The translations under genes were made by a program, and so were the position numbers. The notes below the pieces were generated by a model. That model saw only the letters and a list, made by a program, of their open reading frames with translations. It had not been told where the DNA came from and made no database searches. DNA of 57,069 bases from positions 1 to 57,069 of the forward strand of contig NZ_BMSX01000041.1 of the NCBI RefSeq assembly GCF_014649375.1, given 5' to 3'. Of the stretch, positions 8,177-15,296 are shown piece after piece (the stretch's first letter is position 1; every line of letters starts with the position of its first letter). The stretch comes from Streptomyces aurantiogriseus (GTDB lineage Bacteria; Actinomycetota; Actinomycetes; Streptomycetales; Streptomycetaceae).

Positions 8177-8209
8177 CCGGTCGGCCGCACCCGTAATGCG
8201 GCCGACCGG
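8177..8209. terminator. GC-rich hairpin, terminator-like
   Basis: Perfect 13-bp stem (CCGGTCGGCCGCA with its complement) around a 7-nt loop, immediately after the directionality-factor gene. There is no U-tract, as is common in Streptomyces. The next gene starts 20 bp later, so it may be an attenuator inside the operon. Confidence 0.6.
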
Positions 8210-8229
8210 CCTCTAAGGAGACCACACCC

Positions 8230-8952
8230 ATGAACCACACCACACCGTGGCACCTCGGCCGATTGGCCGGATTCGACACCGAGTCGACGGGCGTCAATGT
8301 CGAGACCGATCGCATCGTCACCGCCTGCCTCGTCGAGGTCGGCGGGAAGCATCCGCCCATCCCCGCGAACTGGCTGCTGAACCCGGGGGTGGAGATCCCG
8401 GAGCAGGCCACGGCCGTACACGGCATCACCACCGAACGCGCCCGGTCCGAAGGCCAGGACGCCGCCGAGGGCATCGCGCAGATCGTCGCCGCCCTCACAC
8501 AGGTCGTCCTCTCGGGGACGCCGCTGGTCATCATGAACGCCCCCTACGACCTGACCCTGCTGGACCGCGAGGCCCGCCGGTACGGCATCAAGACCCTCAC
8601 CGACACCGTCGGCCAAGACCTCCGCGTCATCGACCCTCGCGTCATCGACAAGCGCGTCGACCCGTACCGCAAGGGCAAGCGGACACTGACCGACCTGTGC
8701 GCCCATTACCAGGTCAAGTTGGACGGCGCGCACTCCGCGGACGCCGACGCGATCGCCGCTTGCCGGGTCGCGTGGCGGATCGCCTCCGAGTTCGGGGAGA
8801 TCGGTAACGCGTTCCTCGACGAGTTGCAGGACCTTCAGGAGGACTGGGCGGCCGCGCAGGCCGCGTCGTTCCAGGCGTACCTGAGGAAGCAGAACCCGGA
8901 CGCCGTGGTGGACGGTTCGTGGCCGCTGCGCCCGGCCGGGGGTGAGTCGTGA
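8230..8952 (+). CDS. DnaQ-like DEDDh 3'-5' exonuclease
   Basis: 240 residues; ATG 8230 with AAGGAG upstream. Exo I is GFDTEST (catalytic D and E), Exo II is MNAPYDLTLL (D), and Exo III is H-x-ADADA (the conserved His and Asp in DGAHSADADAIAA). HGITTERA is the typical linker motif of the polymerase-III-epsilon-like family. Acts on single-stranded 3' ends. It sits between the directionality factor and other recombination genes, suggesting a DNA-repair/recombination role. Confidence 0.9.
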   Translation: MNHTTPWHLGRLAGFDTESTGVNVETDRIVTACLVEVGGKHPPIPANWLLNPGVEIPEQATAVHGITTERARSEGQDAAEGIAQIVAALTQVVLSGTPLVIMNAPYDLTLLDREARRYGIKTLTDTVGQDLRVIDPRVIDKRVDPYRKGKRTLTDLCAHYQVKLDGAHSADADAIAACRVAWRIASEFGEIGNAFLDELQDLQEDWAAAQAASFQAYLRKQNPDAVVDGSWPLRPAGGES

Positions 8953-9491
8953 TGTTCGGCCTCATCACCCGCCGCCGCCACAACGCTGATCTCGCCGCGT
9001 TGCGAAGCCAGTACGAAGCACTCCGCGAGCGCTGCGAACTCGCCGAATCCCGCGAGGCCACCGAGCGGGCCGCCCGCCGCACCATCACCCGCCAGTTCAC
9101 CGACGCCGACGAGGCGCGCACCGCGCTCACCATCGTCAACGCCTGCCTCACCGACGACCTCACCAAGGTGCGCGCCCGGCTCGCTGAGTACGGCAGCCGC
9201 CGCACCGTGCCGGAGGTCCTTGAGGAGCACGACGTCCACCGTAAGGCCCTCGCCGATGCCCTCGGCGACCAGATGCGGCACAACAACTGGGACCAGCTCA
9301 TCGCCGACGTGGCCCGTCTCCACAAGGCGGCGTCCGCGTGGATGGCCGACTACGAGGCGGAGAAGCGCCGCGCCGACCGGCTGCAGAAGCAGTACGACGA
9401 CGCCTGCGGCCTGAACACCGCCGCGGTCCTCGACGGCGAGCGGTGGCAGCAGCGCCGTACCGACGGCGGCACGAAGGCGGTGACGTCGTGA
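8949..9491 (+). CDS. Coiled-coil hypothetical protein
   Basis: 180 residues with two long charged helices (RSQYEALRERCELAESREATE and EKRRADRLQKQYDDAC). No catalytic motif. Overlaps its neighbours by 4 bp on both sides. A structural or adaptor role in the early operon is possible, but the function is unknown. Confidence 0.7.
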   Translation: MMFGLITRRRHNADLAALRSQYEALRERCELAESREATERAARRTITRQFTDADEARTALTIVNACLTDDLTKVRARLAEYGSRRTVPEVLEEHDVHRKALADALGDQMRHNNWDQLIADVARLHKAASAWMADYEAEKRRADRLQKQYDDACGLNTAAVLDGERWQQRRTDGGTKAVTS

Positions 9492-9799
9492 ACGACCGTA
9501 TCCACGCCGGGGCCGCCGCGCTCAGCTTCGCCCTCGTCGGAGCCACCGGCCTGGTCCGGTGGGCGATCTCGCCCGTCCCGACCCGCGGCCGGCACCGGGC
9601 GACGGTTCTGGACGACGACACGCTCCTCGACGAACTCCTCGGCCCGCGCAGCGCCTACACCGAGTTCGAGCACGCCCCGGGCCCGATCCGGACCGGGTTC
9701 GGCTACTGCCAGCCGTGCGGCCGGAACACCGCGGGCTCACTCAACAAGGACGGCTGGCTGTGCGGCGAATGCCTCACCCCGGCGGGAGGTGACCGGTGA
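9488..9799 (+). CDS. Small protein with N-terminal hydrophobic helix and zinc ribbon
   Basis: 103 residues from GTG 9488. A hydrophobic N-terminal stretch (AGAAALSFALVGATGLVRWAI) is followed by a C-terminal CxxC...CxxC ribbon (YCQPCGRNTAGS...WLCGECLTP). Possibly membrane-anchored, nucleic-acid- or protein-binding. No family recognised. Confidence 0.65.
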   Translation: MNDRIHAGAAALSFALVGATGLVRWAISPVPTRGRHRATVLDDDTLLDELLGPRSAYTEFEHAPGPIRTGFGYCQPCGRNTAGSLNKDGWLCGECLTPAGGDR

Positions 9800-10095
9800 T
9801 GGGCCTCGACCTCAACCGGCAGACCTGGTCCCCGAAAGACGAGGCCACCAGAGACGAGAAGCGCGCCGCCGCCCTCTACATCGCCTCCATCGCCACCGAC
9901 GTCGAAGACGCCACCCACCTTCTCGCCGTGCTCGACCTGCTGCCCCGCACCCATCCCGCGGTGATGCGGCCGACGGACCACGGGGCGCTCGGCTACCGGC
10001 TCGGCTGCCGCTGCCGCCTGTGCCGGAAGGCGAAAGCGCAGGCGGACGCCAAACGACGCCGCAAGACCACCACACCCAGGGGGAACCAGTCGTGA
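9796..10095 (+). CDS. Small zinc-binding hypothetical protein
   Basis: 99 residues. GGGAGG precedes the start; GTG 9796 or ATG 9799 could both serve. The C-terminus has a HGALGYRLGCRCRLCRKAK cluster, a pattern found in many small actinophage proteins and also at the C-terminus of the WhiB fusion at 11155. Very basic tail. Function unknown. Confidence 0.65.
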   Translation: MMGLDLNRQTWSPKDEATRDEKRAAALYIASIATDVEDATHLLAVLDLLPRTHPAVMRPTDHGALGYRLGCRCRLCRKAKAQADAKRRRKTTTPRGNQS

Positions 10096-10715
10096 CCACC
10101 CTCTTCGACACCACCACCGTCCCGGCCGTCAACGTGACGGCCGGGACCGGGCCCCTCGTCATCGGCCTCGACATCGCCCTCGTCACCAGCGGCGTCGCAG
10201 GCCCTGGATGGGCCAACCACTTCCGCACCACCGGACTGGCCGGCGAAGACCGCCTCCAGCACATCGTCGACACCGCCGCCGGCTACTACCGCAACGCCGA
10301 CCTCGTCCTCATCGAAGGCGCCGCCTACTCGATGGCCAAGCAGGTCGGCCACGACGAGATGTCCGCCGCCCGCTGGATGATCCGCTGCGACCTGCGCCGC
10401 CGCCGCATCCCGTTCGCGGTCGTCACCCCGGACTCGCGCACCATCTACGCCACCGGCCGCGCCCGCTGGAAAGACGAGGAGACCGGGAAGAAGCTCACCC
10501 CGCGGCAGGTCAAGGGCAAGGTCCGGGACGAGGCGGCACGCCGGTACGGCATCGTCTTCGACGGGACCGCCCGCTTCGACCAGGCCGACGCCTACGTGCT
10601 GATGGCGATGGGCATGGACTGGCTCGGCTACTCGCTGGCCGAGGTGCCGAAGACCCACAGCCGGGCGCTGAAGGGCGTGGCGTGGCCGACGCAGACCGTG
10701 GCGGTGGCCCGATGA
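10092..10715 (+). CDS. RuvC-like Holliday junction resolvase
   Basis: 207 residues from GTG 10092. RNase-H-fold landmarks occur in the right order: VIGLDIALVTSG (first Asp), LVLIEGAAYS (Glu), a helix with DLRRRRIPFAVVTPDSR, KGKVRDEA, then FDQADAYVLMAMG (the paired acidic residues). Matches phage RuvC-type resolvases that trim branched DNA before packaging or during recombination. Overlaps both neighbours by 4 bp in the recombination cluster. Confidence 0.85.
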   Translation: MTTLFDTTTVPAVNVTAGTGPLVIGLDIALVTSGVAGPGWANHFRTTGLAGEDRLQHIVDTAAGYYRNADLVLIEGAAYSMAKQVGHDEMSAARWMIRCDLRRRRIPFAVVTPDSRTIYATGRARWKDEETGKKLTPRQVKGKVRDEAARRYGIVFDGTARFDQADAYVLMAMGMDWLGYSLAEVPKTHSRALKGVAWPTQTVAVAR

Positions 10716-11158
10716 ACGTGCGCGCCGACATCGCCGAACTCCTCCACGCCGGCCACTCCGACCGCGGCATCGCCCGCCAGCTCAACATCCACCGCAGCCA
10801 CGTCACCCGCGCCCGCCGGACCCTCGGCGTGCCGCCGCTGAAGGGCCGCCCCAAAGCCGCCACACCGGAAGACCTCTTCTGGCGCCGCGCGAAGCCCGTG
10901 GACGGCGGCCACATGGAGTGGACCGGCCACCGCAACCAGTACGGCACCCCCGTCCTCAAGCACGGCGGCCGGGACGCAGGCCGCACGCACAGCGCGTACC
11001 AGGTCGCATTCCGCATCAAGCACGGCCGTGACGCGGTCGGCCCGGTCATCCCGAACTGCGGGTTCGACGGGTGCGTCGCGCCGTCGCATGTGGAGGACGC
11101 CCCAATGCGGGAGCTAACGGAATCCACCTTCGCGGCCATCTTCGGGGAGGCGGCATGA
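10712..11158 (+). CDS. HTH-HNH-like protein
   Basis: 148 residues. The N-terminal ~35 residues are an HTH (GHSDRGIARQLNIHRSHVTRAR). The rest resembles a His-Me-finger/HNH nuclease: HMEWTGHRNQYG, HSAYQVAFRIKHGR, then C-x4-C-x4-H (CGFDGCVAPSH). The same core recurs in the next gene. Could be a free-standing (homing-type) endonuclease or a nuclease-derived regulator; the usual double His of active HNH enzymes is not obvious. Overlaps both neighbours. Confidence 0.65.
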   Translation: MNVRADIAELLHAGHSDRGIARQLNIHRSHVTRARRTLGVPPLKGRPKAATPEDLFWRRAKPVDGGHMEWTGHRNQYGTPVLKHGGRDAGRTHSAYQVAFRIKHGRDAVGPVIPNCGFDGCVAPSHVEDAPMRELTESTFAAIFGEAA

Positions 11159-11877
11159 TCCGCACCAGCTACGACGCACCCGACACCCTCACCCGCCCCA
11201 ACGCGTGGCGATCCGAGGCTGCCTGCCTGCGCGAGGACGCCAACCTGTTCTTCCCCGACGGCACCACCGGCCCCTGGCTCGTGATCATCGAACAGGCCAA
11301 AGCCGTCTGCCGTAGCTGCCCGGTCATCGAAAGCTGCCTGAAGTTCGCCATGGAAAGCCGCGCCACCGACGGCATCTTCGGCGGCCTCACCACCGACGAA
11401 CGACACGGATACCGCCGCAGCAGCGCCTACCGCCGGGCACAACCCCCCAACCGCAGCACCCCGCAGGCCGCACCGAAGACTCTCACCGAAGCCTTCGCCC
11501 GCCACACCAAACGCGCTGAGGACGGTCACCTCCTCTGGTACGGCGGCGAAAAGCTGAAGTTCCAGGGCGCCATCTACACCGCGCTGCAGGCCGCGTTCAT
11601 CGTCGCCCACGGCCGCGAACCCGACGGCCCCGTCCGCAGGACGTGCGGCATCGACTGCTACCGAGGCGATCACCTCACGGACAGCGTGATCCGCGAACGG
11701 CATGCAGCCGCCCAGAAGGCCGCGAAACCGGCGCGGGAACCCGCCAAGTGCGGCACCCGGTCCGGCTATCAGAAGCACGTGCGGGAGAAGACCGTGATTT
11801 GCGGGCCGTGCCGTCAGGCGAACACGGACGCTGACCGGCGGCTGCGCCGCACCGGCACCACCAAGGTCGCGGTATGA
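11155..11877 (+). CDS. WhiB-family regulator fused to HNH-like and zinc-ribbon regions
   Basis: 240 residues. Residues ~14-85 are a WhiB domain: WRSEAACL with the first Cys, VCRSCPVIESC supplying three more cluster cysteines, then IFGGLTTDERHGYRR (the conserved GG turn and basic DNA-contact tail). Residues ~115-190 repeat the HNH-like core of the upstream gene (HLLWYGG, YTALQAAFIVAHGR, CGIDCYRGDHLTD). The last ~45 residues hold a CGTRSGYQKH...ICGPCR zinc ribbon. Phage WhiB proteins are known in actinophages, usually ~80-120 residues and stand-alone, so this fusion is unusual. Likely binds an Fe-S cluster and host sigma factor. Confidence 0.8.
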   Translation: MIRTSYDAPDTLTRPNAWRSEAACLREDANLFFPDGTTGPWLVIIEQAKAVCRSCPVIESCLKFAMESRATDGIFGGLTTDERHGYRRSSAYRRAQPPNRSTPQAAPKTLTEAFARHTKRAEDGHLLWYGGEKLKFQGAIYTALQAAFIVAHGREPDGPVRRTCGIDCYRGDHLTDSVIRERHAAAQKAAKPAREPAKCGTRSGYQKHVREKTVICGPCRQANTDADRRLRRTGTTKVAV

Positions 11878-12167
11878 GCGCCCGGATGCCGGAGCCCTGC
11901 GAGGGCGTGGCCGGCGAACACACGGGGCCGGTGCGTTTCTACCGGACGGGCTGGCGGTGTAACGCCCACAGCCCGTGGGCGGAGGCCGGCCAGGACGAGC
12001 CGAAGCCCGGCCCTGGACTTCCGGCCGCCGCGTGGTCGACGCCGTCGCCGTTGTCGGACTCGCGGGTGCACGACGCCCGCGCGATCGCGTCCGGCAAGAG
12101 GCGGTCGTCTCCGCACACCTACCGGGCCGCGCAGGCCGCGGTCGACCACCGAAAGGACACCCCATGA
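11874..12167 (+). CDS. Small hypothetical protein with Cys/His motif
   Basis: 97 residues; ATGA overlap with the WhiB gene. N-terminal CEGVAGEHTGPVRFYRTGWRCNAHSP looks like a single metal-binding or substrate-recognition module; the remainder is Pro/Ser-rich. Function unknown. Confidence 0.65.
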   Translation: MSARMPEPCEGVAGEHTGPVRFYRTGWRCNAHSPWAEAGQDEPKPGPGLPAAAWSTPSPLSDSRVHDARAIASGKRRSSPHTYRAAQAAVDHRKDTP

Positions 12168-12313
12168 AGAACTTCCTCCTCGGCGTACTCGCCGGGGCCG
12201 TCGCTACCGCCGTCACCTGGGCCGCCACCGACAGCCTGCCCTTCGCCGGCGTGATCGGCGCCCTGGCGTTCGTCGCCGTGTGGCTGGTCGAGCACCTCCT
12301 CGACCGCCGCTGA
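12164..12313 (+). CDS. Small two-helix membrane protein
   Basis: 49 residues (MKNFLLGVLAGAVATAVTWAA, then FAGVIGALAFVAVWLVEHLL). Two hydrophobic helices with a short polar loop and a basic end. Overlaps the upstream stop by 4 bp and is the last gene before a hairpin. Function unknown. Confidence 0.6.
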   Translation: MKNFLLGVLAGAVATAVTWAATDSLPFAGVIGALAFVAVWLVEHLLDRR

Positions 12314-12331
12314 CCCCCGCCCGACATGAGA

Positions 12332-12358
12332 GCCCCGGCCGGGCGTATCGGCCGGGGC
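12332..12358. terminator. GC-rich hairpin, terminator-like
   Basis: 10-bp perfect stem GCCCCGGCCG/CGGCCGGGGC with a 7-nt loop between the membrane-protein gene and the GTG at 12381. No U-tract. Confidence 0.6.
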
Positions 12359-12380
12359 ACCCACCCCAAGGAGAACACGC

Positions 12381-12767
12381 GTGAACTCCTGGCACCACGC
12401 CCAGAGCAGCGCCCGCAAATGGGGCGGCAGCCCCGACCTCTACCTGCCCGTACACGAGTTCATCGACAGCTCAAAGCGGATCATCGGCGACTCCCGGCAC
12501 CGCTCCCTCTACCACCACACCGAAGGCGTCTGGCTCTGCCAGCGCATCTTCGGCGTCACCCTCGACATCCCCAAGCAGCGCTCCACCGTCCAGGTCCCGG
12601 TCCGGCTCATCGCCGAGCAGCACGTCCTCGAAGACCTCGGCTGGCTGCCCTCCCCGGCGGACTACATCGACGGCATGCCCATCGCCCCATGGATGTCCGG
12701 CGCCCAGCGCAAGACCGTCCCGCTCTCCCACCTGCTCCTCAACCAGCCCTCTGGAGACACCCAGTGA
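12381..12767 (+). CDS. Conserved phage hypothetical protein (DUF6915-like)
   Basis: 128 residues from GTG 12381 with AAGGAG upstream. The pattern SWHHAQSSARKWGG, YLPVHEFIDSSK, DSRHRSLYHHTEGVWL, VRLIAEQHVLEDLGWLP matches a widespread phage/plasmid family I know as DUF6915; function not established. The conserved His residues suggest metal binding. Confidence 0.75.
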   Translation: MNSWHHAQSSARKWGGSPDLYLPVHEFIDSSKRIIGDSRHRSLYHHTEGVWLCQRIFGVTLDIPKQRSTVQVPVRLIAEQHVLEDLGWLPSPADYIDGMPIAPWMSGAQRKTVPLSHLLLNQPSGDTQ

Positions 12768-13255
12768 CCGAGCACACCAGCTTCCTCGGCATCCCCGTCC
12801 ACGGCGACATCACCCGCGGCGAGACCCGCGTCGAGCAGAAGCCCATCGAGGAACTCCAGCCCATCCTCCAGGCCGTCCTCGACGACCCGACGATCGTCGA
12901 GTTCGGCTGGCGGCAGTACACCCCGTACTTCAACGACGGCGAGCCCTGCACCTTCTCCGCCCACGGCACCTGGGTGCGCACCACAGACGACAAGGACGCC
13001 GACGAGGACGAGCTGGAAATGTGGGGCCACCGCAGCCTCGGCAAGATCCCCGGCTCCCGCAACGCAGACACCGGCCAGTGGGAGTACGGCGCCTACGAGG
13101 GACCGGACGAGGCCCGCTACCACCGGTGCAAGGCGCTGGAGAAGGCCATCGAGGGCGGCCACTTCGAGCACGTCCTCCTCGACTCGTTCGGCGACCACGC
13201 CAACATCACCGTCCGCCGTGACGGCATCGAGGTCGAGTTCTACGACCACGACTGA
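12764..13255 (+). CDS. Hypothetical early protein
   Basis: 163 residues from GTG 12764, overlapping the upstream stop. Acidic, probably beta-rich (IVEFGWRQYTPYFNDGE, AHGTWVRTTDDKDADEDE). No motif or membrane segment recognised. Followed by a double hairpin. Confidence 0.7.
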   Translation: MTEHTSFLGIPVHGDITRGETRVEQKPIEELQPILQAVLDDPTIVEFGWRQYTPYFNDGEPCTFSAHGTWVRTTDDKDADEDELEMWGHRSLGKIPGSRNADTGQWEYGAYEGPDEARYHRCKALEKAIEGGHFEHVLLDSFGDHANITVRRDGIEVEFYDHD

Positions 13256-13266
13256 CCCTTCTTCCC

Positions 13267-13328
13267 GGCGGCCGCCCCCTACGGCCGCCCCGGGCGCGGC
13301 CCCTCTTCCCCCCGCCGGGGCCGCGCCC
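13267..13328. terminator. Tandem GC-rich hairpins
   Basis: Two consecutive perfect stems: 8 bp at 13267-13289 (GGCGGCCG/CGGCCGCC) and 12 bp at 13292-13328 (GGGCGCGGCCCC with its complement). They fill the gap between two early genes and probably reduce read-through. Confidence 0.65.
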
Positions 13329-13353
13329 ACCCCCAGACCAGATCGGAGGACCC

Positions 13354-13677
13354 ATGCGAGCCCAACAACCCACCCTCGACGGCACCCTCCCCACCCAGGC
13401 CTTCGACTACCCGACCTGGGTCGACCTCGTCGAGCCCACCTTCGTGACCGTCGCCCAGACCGACCGCGAATGGACCAGCTACGAAATCGCCCACGAGTAC
13501 GGCCTCCCGGAGCCGCCCAAGCCCGAGAGCCATTGGGGCTCGTTCGTGCACCGCCTGGCCCGACGCGGCGTGATCGAGCAGTGCGGCTGGGACGAGACCA
13601 GCCGGCCGGGCGGAGAGCACTCCGGCGTGAAGGTTTGGCGCGGTACCCGCGCGACACAAACCGGGAGGGCCGCATGA
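13354..13677 (+). CDS. Winged-helix-like hypothetical protein
   Basis: 107 residues. TSYEIAHEYGLPEPPKPESHWGSFVHRLARRGVIEQCGW followed by VKVWRGT resembles the small winged-helix proteins found near replication genes in many actinophages (helix, recognition helix around HWGSFVHRLARRG, then a beta wing). Probably DNA-binding; the specific role is unknown. Confidence 0.65.
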   Translation: MRAQQPTLDGTLPTQAFDYPTWVDLVEPTFVTVAQTDREWTSYEIAHEYGLPEPPKPESHWGSFVHRLARRGVIEQCGWDETSRPGGEHSGVKVWRGTRATQTGRAA

Positions 13678-13865
13678 CCGCCCGCAGTTGGCGGCCCGAC
13701 GGCCCCGGCAGCTTCCAAGCACCGCCCGACGTCCGCGCCGTCCAAGACCGGACCGGCCGCCGCTGGACCCGAAGCGGACCCCGCTGGACCGCAACCGGCA
13801 GCCACTTCATCCGCTGGCGGGTGCTCGTCGCCGAACACGGACCGCTCACCGAGATCGGCCAGTAG
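13674..13865 (+). CDS. Small basic hypothetical protein
   Basis: 63 residues, rich in Arg/Trp (RTGRRWTRSGPRWTATG). ATGA overlap with the previous gene. Last gene of the first early operon. Function unknown. Confidence 0.55.
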   Translation: MTARSWRPDGPGSFQAPPDVRAVQDRTGRRWTRSGPRWTATGSHFIRWRVLVAEHGPLTEIGQ

Positions 13866-13879
13866 CCGCACACGACAAA

Positions 13880-13899
13880 GGCCCCGCCGAAACGGGGCC
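13880..13899. terminator. Hairpin between convergent genes
   Basis: 7-bp stem GGCCCCG/CGGGGCC with loop CCGAAA, between the end of the rightward early operon (13865) and the end of the leftward RHH gene (13925). Likely acts in both directions. Confidence 0.6.
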
Positions 13900-13924
13900 A
13901 GGACGAGGAGAGGAGGAGACGGTG

Positions 13925-14116
13925 TCAGGACTCGGCGACGTTCTTCGCGGCGTTCACGTCACGCTGCCGCCGGCGCCACGCGTTGACCTCGCGGATCACG
14001 TACATGCGGATGTCCGCAGCGCGCGCGATGCCCTTCTCCTTGCACGCCTTCTCGTAGTCCGCCCACACATCGTCCTCGATACGGACCATGCGGCCGGGGG
14101 TCCCCTTCGTCGTCAT
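13925..14116 (-). CDS. Ribbon-helix-helix DNA-binding protein
   Basis: 63 residues: MVRIEDDVWADYEKACKEKGIARAADIRMYVIREV is a classic Arc/CopG-type strand-helix-helix; the tail is basic (WRRRQRD). It stands alone on the leftward strand between two rightward operons, as expected for a lysogeny or replication-control regulator. A perfect palindrome lies 12 bp upstream of its start. A TACGCT hexamer ends 6 bp before the ATG, so the mRNA may be leaderless. Confidence 0.75.
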   Translation of the reverse strand: MTTKGTPGRMVRIEDDVWADYEKACKEKGIARAADIRMYVIREVNAWRRRQRDVNAAKNVAES

Positions 14117-14128
14117 GTCGACAGCGTA

Positions 14129-14142
14129 GCTGACCGGTCAGC
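14129..14142. promoter_or_regulatory. Perfect 14-bp palindrome upstream of the RHH gene
   Basis: GCTGACCGGTCAGC, with further partial symmetry outside it (GTA... and ...GGCTAC). It falls where the -35/-10 spacer of the RHH gene would be, so autorepression is the simplest reading. Confidence 0.65.
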
Positions 14143-14182
14143 GGCTACACACCCCCACCGACCCCATCGTGTTGCTTATGTA

Positions 14183-14213
14183 TTGCGGGTGACTGTACAC
14201 CCTGAGGTAGAAT
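14183..14213 (+). promoter_or_regulatory. Candidate promoter for the replication operon
   Basis: TTGCGG (14183-14188) and TAGAAT (14208-14213) separated by 19 bp, about 90 bp upstream of the initiator gene. The spacer contains the inverted repeat GGGTG(6)CACCC, a possible operator. The region is visibly less GC-rich than its surroundings. Confidence 0.45.
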
Positions 14214-14300
14214 CGAGATCAGGTAAGGCGCTCGGACAACCGCCCTGATCAGGGGCGTTACTCGACATGCCCTGACCAGCACGGACCCGAAAGAAGACCG

Positions 14301-15281
14301 ATGGGATATCAACTCCGCCGCGACCTCCGCGAGGCACTCGGCCCGGACATCACTGGCCTGCAACGCGCAGTCGCCCTGGAGATCGCCGACGACGCCAAAG
14401 AGGAGACCCGCATCAGCTGGGCCACCCTCGAAGACCTCGCCCGCTGGACGGGGGCGAAGGACACCGCCGTCGTCCGGAACGCGCTGAAGCGTCTCGCGGC
14501 GGCCGGCTGGGAGTTCCGCATCCCGATCGGTGTGGCGAAGAAGGACGGCCGGGTGATGTACGCCAAGCCCGGCATCCGCATGACGTTCCGCGTGCCCGAC
14601 TTTGAGACCGGTGGCTCGACACCCAAGGAAGAGGTAGCCACCGCTCCCCCCCTAGGGGTAGCCCTGGCTACCCCTAGGGGGGGAGCCACCGCTACCCCTA
14701 TGGGAGAGCCAGGGCTACCTCTAGGGGGAGCAGGGGCTCACTCAGAAGGAGCCACGGCTCACTCTGAAGGAGCCGGGGCTACCCCCTACTCCTCATACTC
14801 CTCATCTCCTCAAAAAGAAGTGGCTGCCCCACACTCCCCACCCGCCACTCCGACCTCCGGCGCCACCAGAGAGATCACAGACGAGGACAAGCTCGACTTC
14901 GGCCGCTTCTGGCAGCTCCACCCCAAGAGCCGCGACATGGACAAAACCCGAGCCGAATGGATCACGGTCGTCCTCGCAGGCGCAGACCCAAAGAAGATCA
15001 CCGCCGCCGCGCAGGCCTACGCCCACGAGGTCGTCGGCACCGAGTTCCGGTTCGTCAAGCAGTCCGCGAACTGGCTCCGCGAACGCCGCTTCGAGGACAA
15101 GTACGCAACCCCGGCTGCCAAGCCCAAGCCGCAGGCTCCGCTTCCGCCGTGGTGCGGCGAATGCGCCGACGGAGCCCGCGCCGCCGAACGCGAAGGCCAC
15201 CTCCGACAGATCTACGACGCCCGCGGCAACGCTCACCCCTGCCCCAAATGCCACCCCACCAAAGCCATCCACGCAGCCTGA
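14301..15281 (+). CDS. Replication initiator (lambda O-like organisation)
   Basis: 326 residues. The N-terminal ~100 residues look like a winged-helix DNA-binding domain (RISWATLEDLARWTGAKDTAVVRNALKRLAAAGWE). Residues ~112-180 are low-complexity Gly/Ala/Pro encoded by an iteron-like array (14634-14785). Residues ~190-265 resemble the C-terminal domain of phage replisome organisers (DFGRFWQLHPKSRDMDKTRAEW, FVKQSANWLRERRFED). A zinc ribbon (CGEC...CPKC) closes the protein. The gene is immediately followed by dnaB. Binding origin repeats and recruiting DnaB is inferred from this arrangement. Confidence 0.75.
   Translation: MGYQLRRDLREALGPDITGLQRAVALEIADDAKEETRISWATLEDLARWTGAKDTAVVRNALKRLAAAGWEFRIPIGVAKKDGRVMYAKPGIRMTFRVPDFETGGSTPKEEVATAPPLGVALATPRGGATATPMGEPGLPLGGAGAHSEGATAHSEGAGATPYSSYSSSPQKEVAAPHSPPATPTSGATREITDEDKLDFGRFWQLHPKSRDMDKTRAEWITVVLAGADPKKITAAAQAYAHEVVGTEFRFVKQSANWLRERRFEDKYATPAAKPKPQAPLPPWCGECADGARAAEREGHLRQIYDARGNAHPCPKCHPTKAIHAA
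14634..14785. repeat. Iteron-like array inside the initiator gene (probable origin)
   Basis: Seven degenerate direct repeats with unit starts (AGCC/AGCA) at 14636, 14660, 14684, 14707, 14729, 14750 and 14771, i.e. steps of 24, 24, 23, 22, 21 and 21 bp. Consensus AGCCANNGCTACCCCTAGGGG. Two units carry the perfect palindrome CCCCTAGGGG (14649-14658, 14671-14680). Steps of 23 and 22 are not multiples of three, so the DNA repeat is kept while the reading frame moves. This suggests selection at DNA level. Confidence 0.7.
14786..14822. other. Pyrimidine/A-rich tract beside the iterons, possible unwinding element
   Basis: Directly downstream of the iterons: TACTCCTCA twice in tandem, then TCTCCTCAAAAAGAAG, clearly lower in GC than its surroundings. 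Placement next to iterons inside the initiator gene mirrors the lambda origin. Confidence 0.45.
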
Positions 15282-15296
15282 CCCCGGAGACCATCA

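Noticed and set aside
6247..8733. 828-residue open frame on the minus strand
   Set aside because: It runs opposite four well-supported rightward genes including the nuclease, RDF and DEDDh exonuclease. Long antisense frames are expected at this GC content, and its Gly/Val/Arg-rich product shows no domain.
10510..12378. 622-residue open frame on the minus strand
   Set aside because: Antisense to the WhiB fusion and HNH-like genes; composition typical of a shadow frame.
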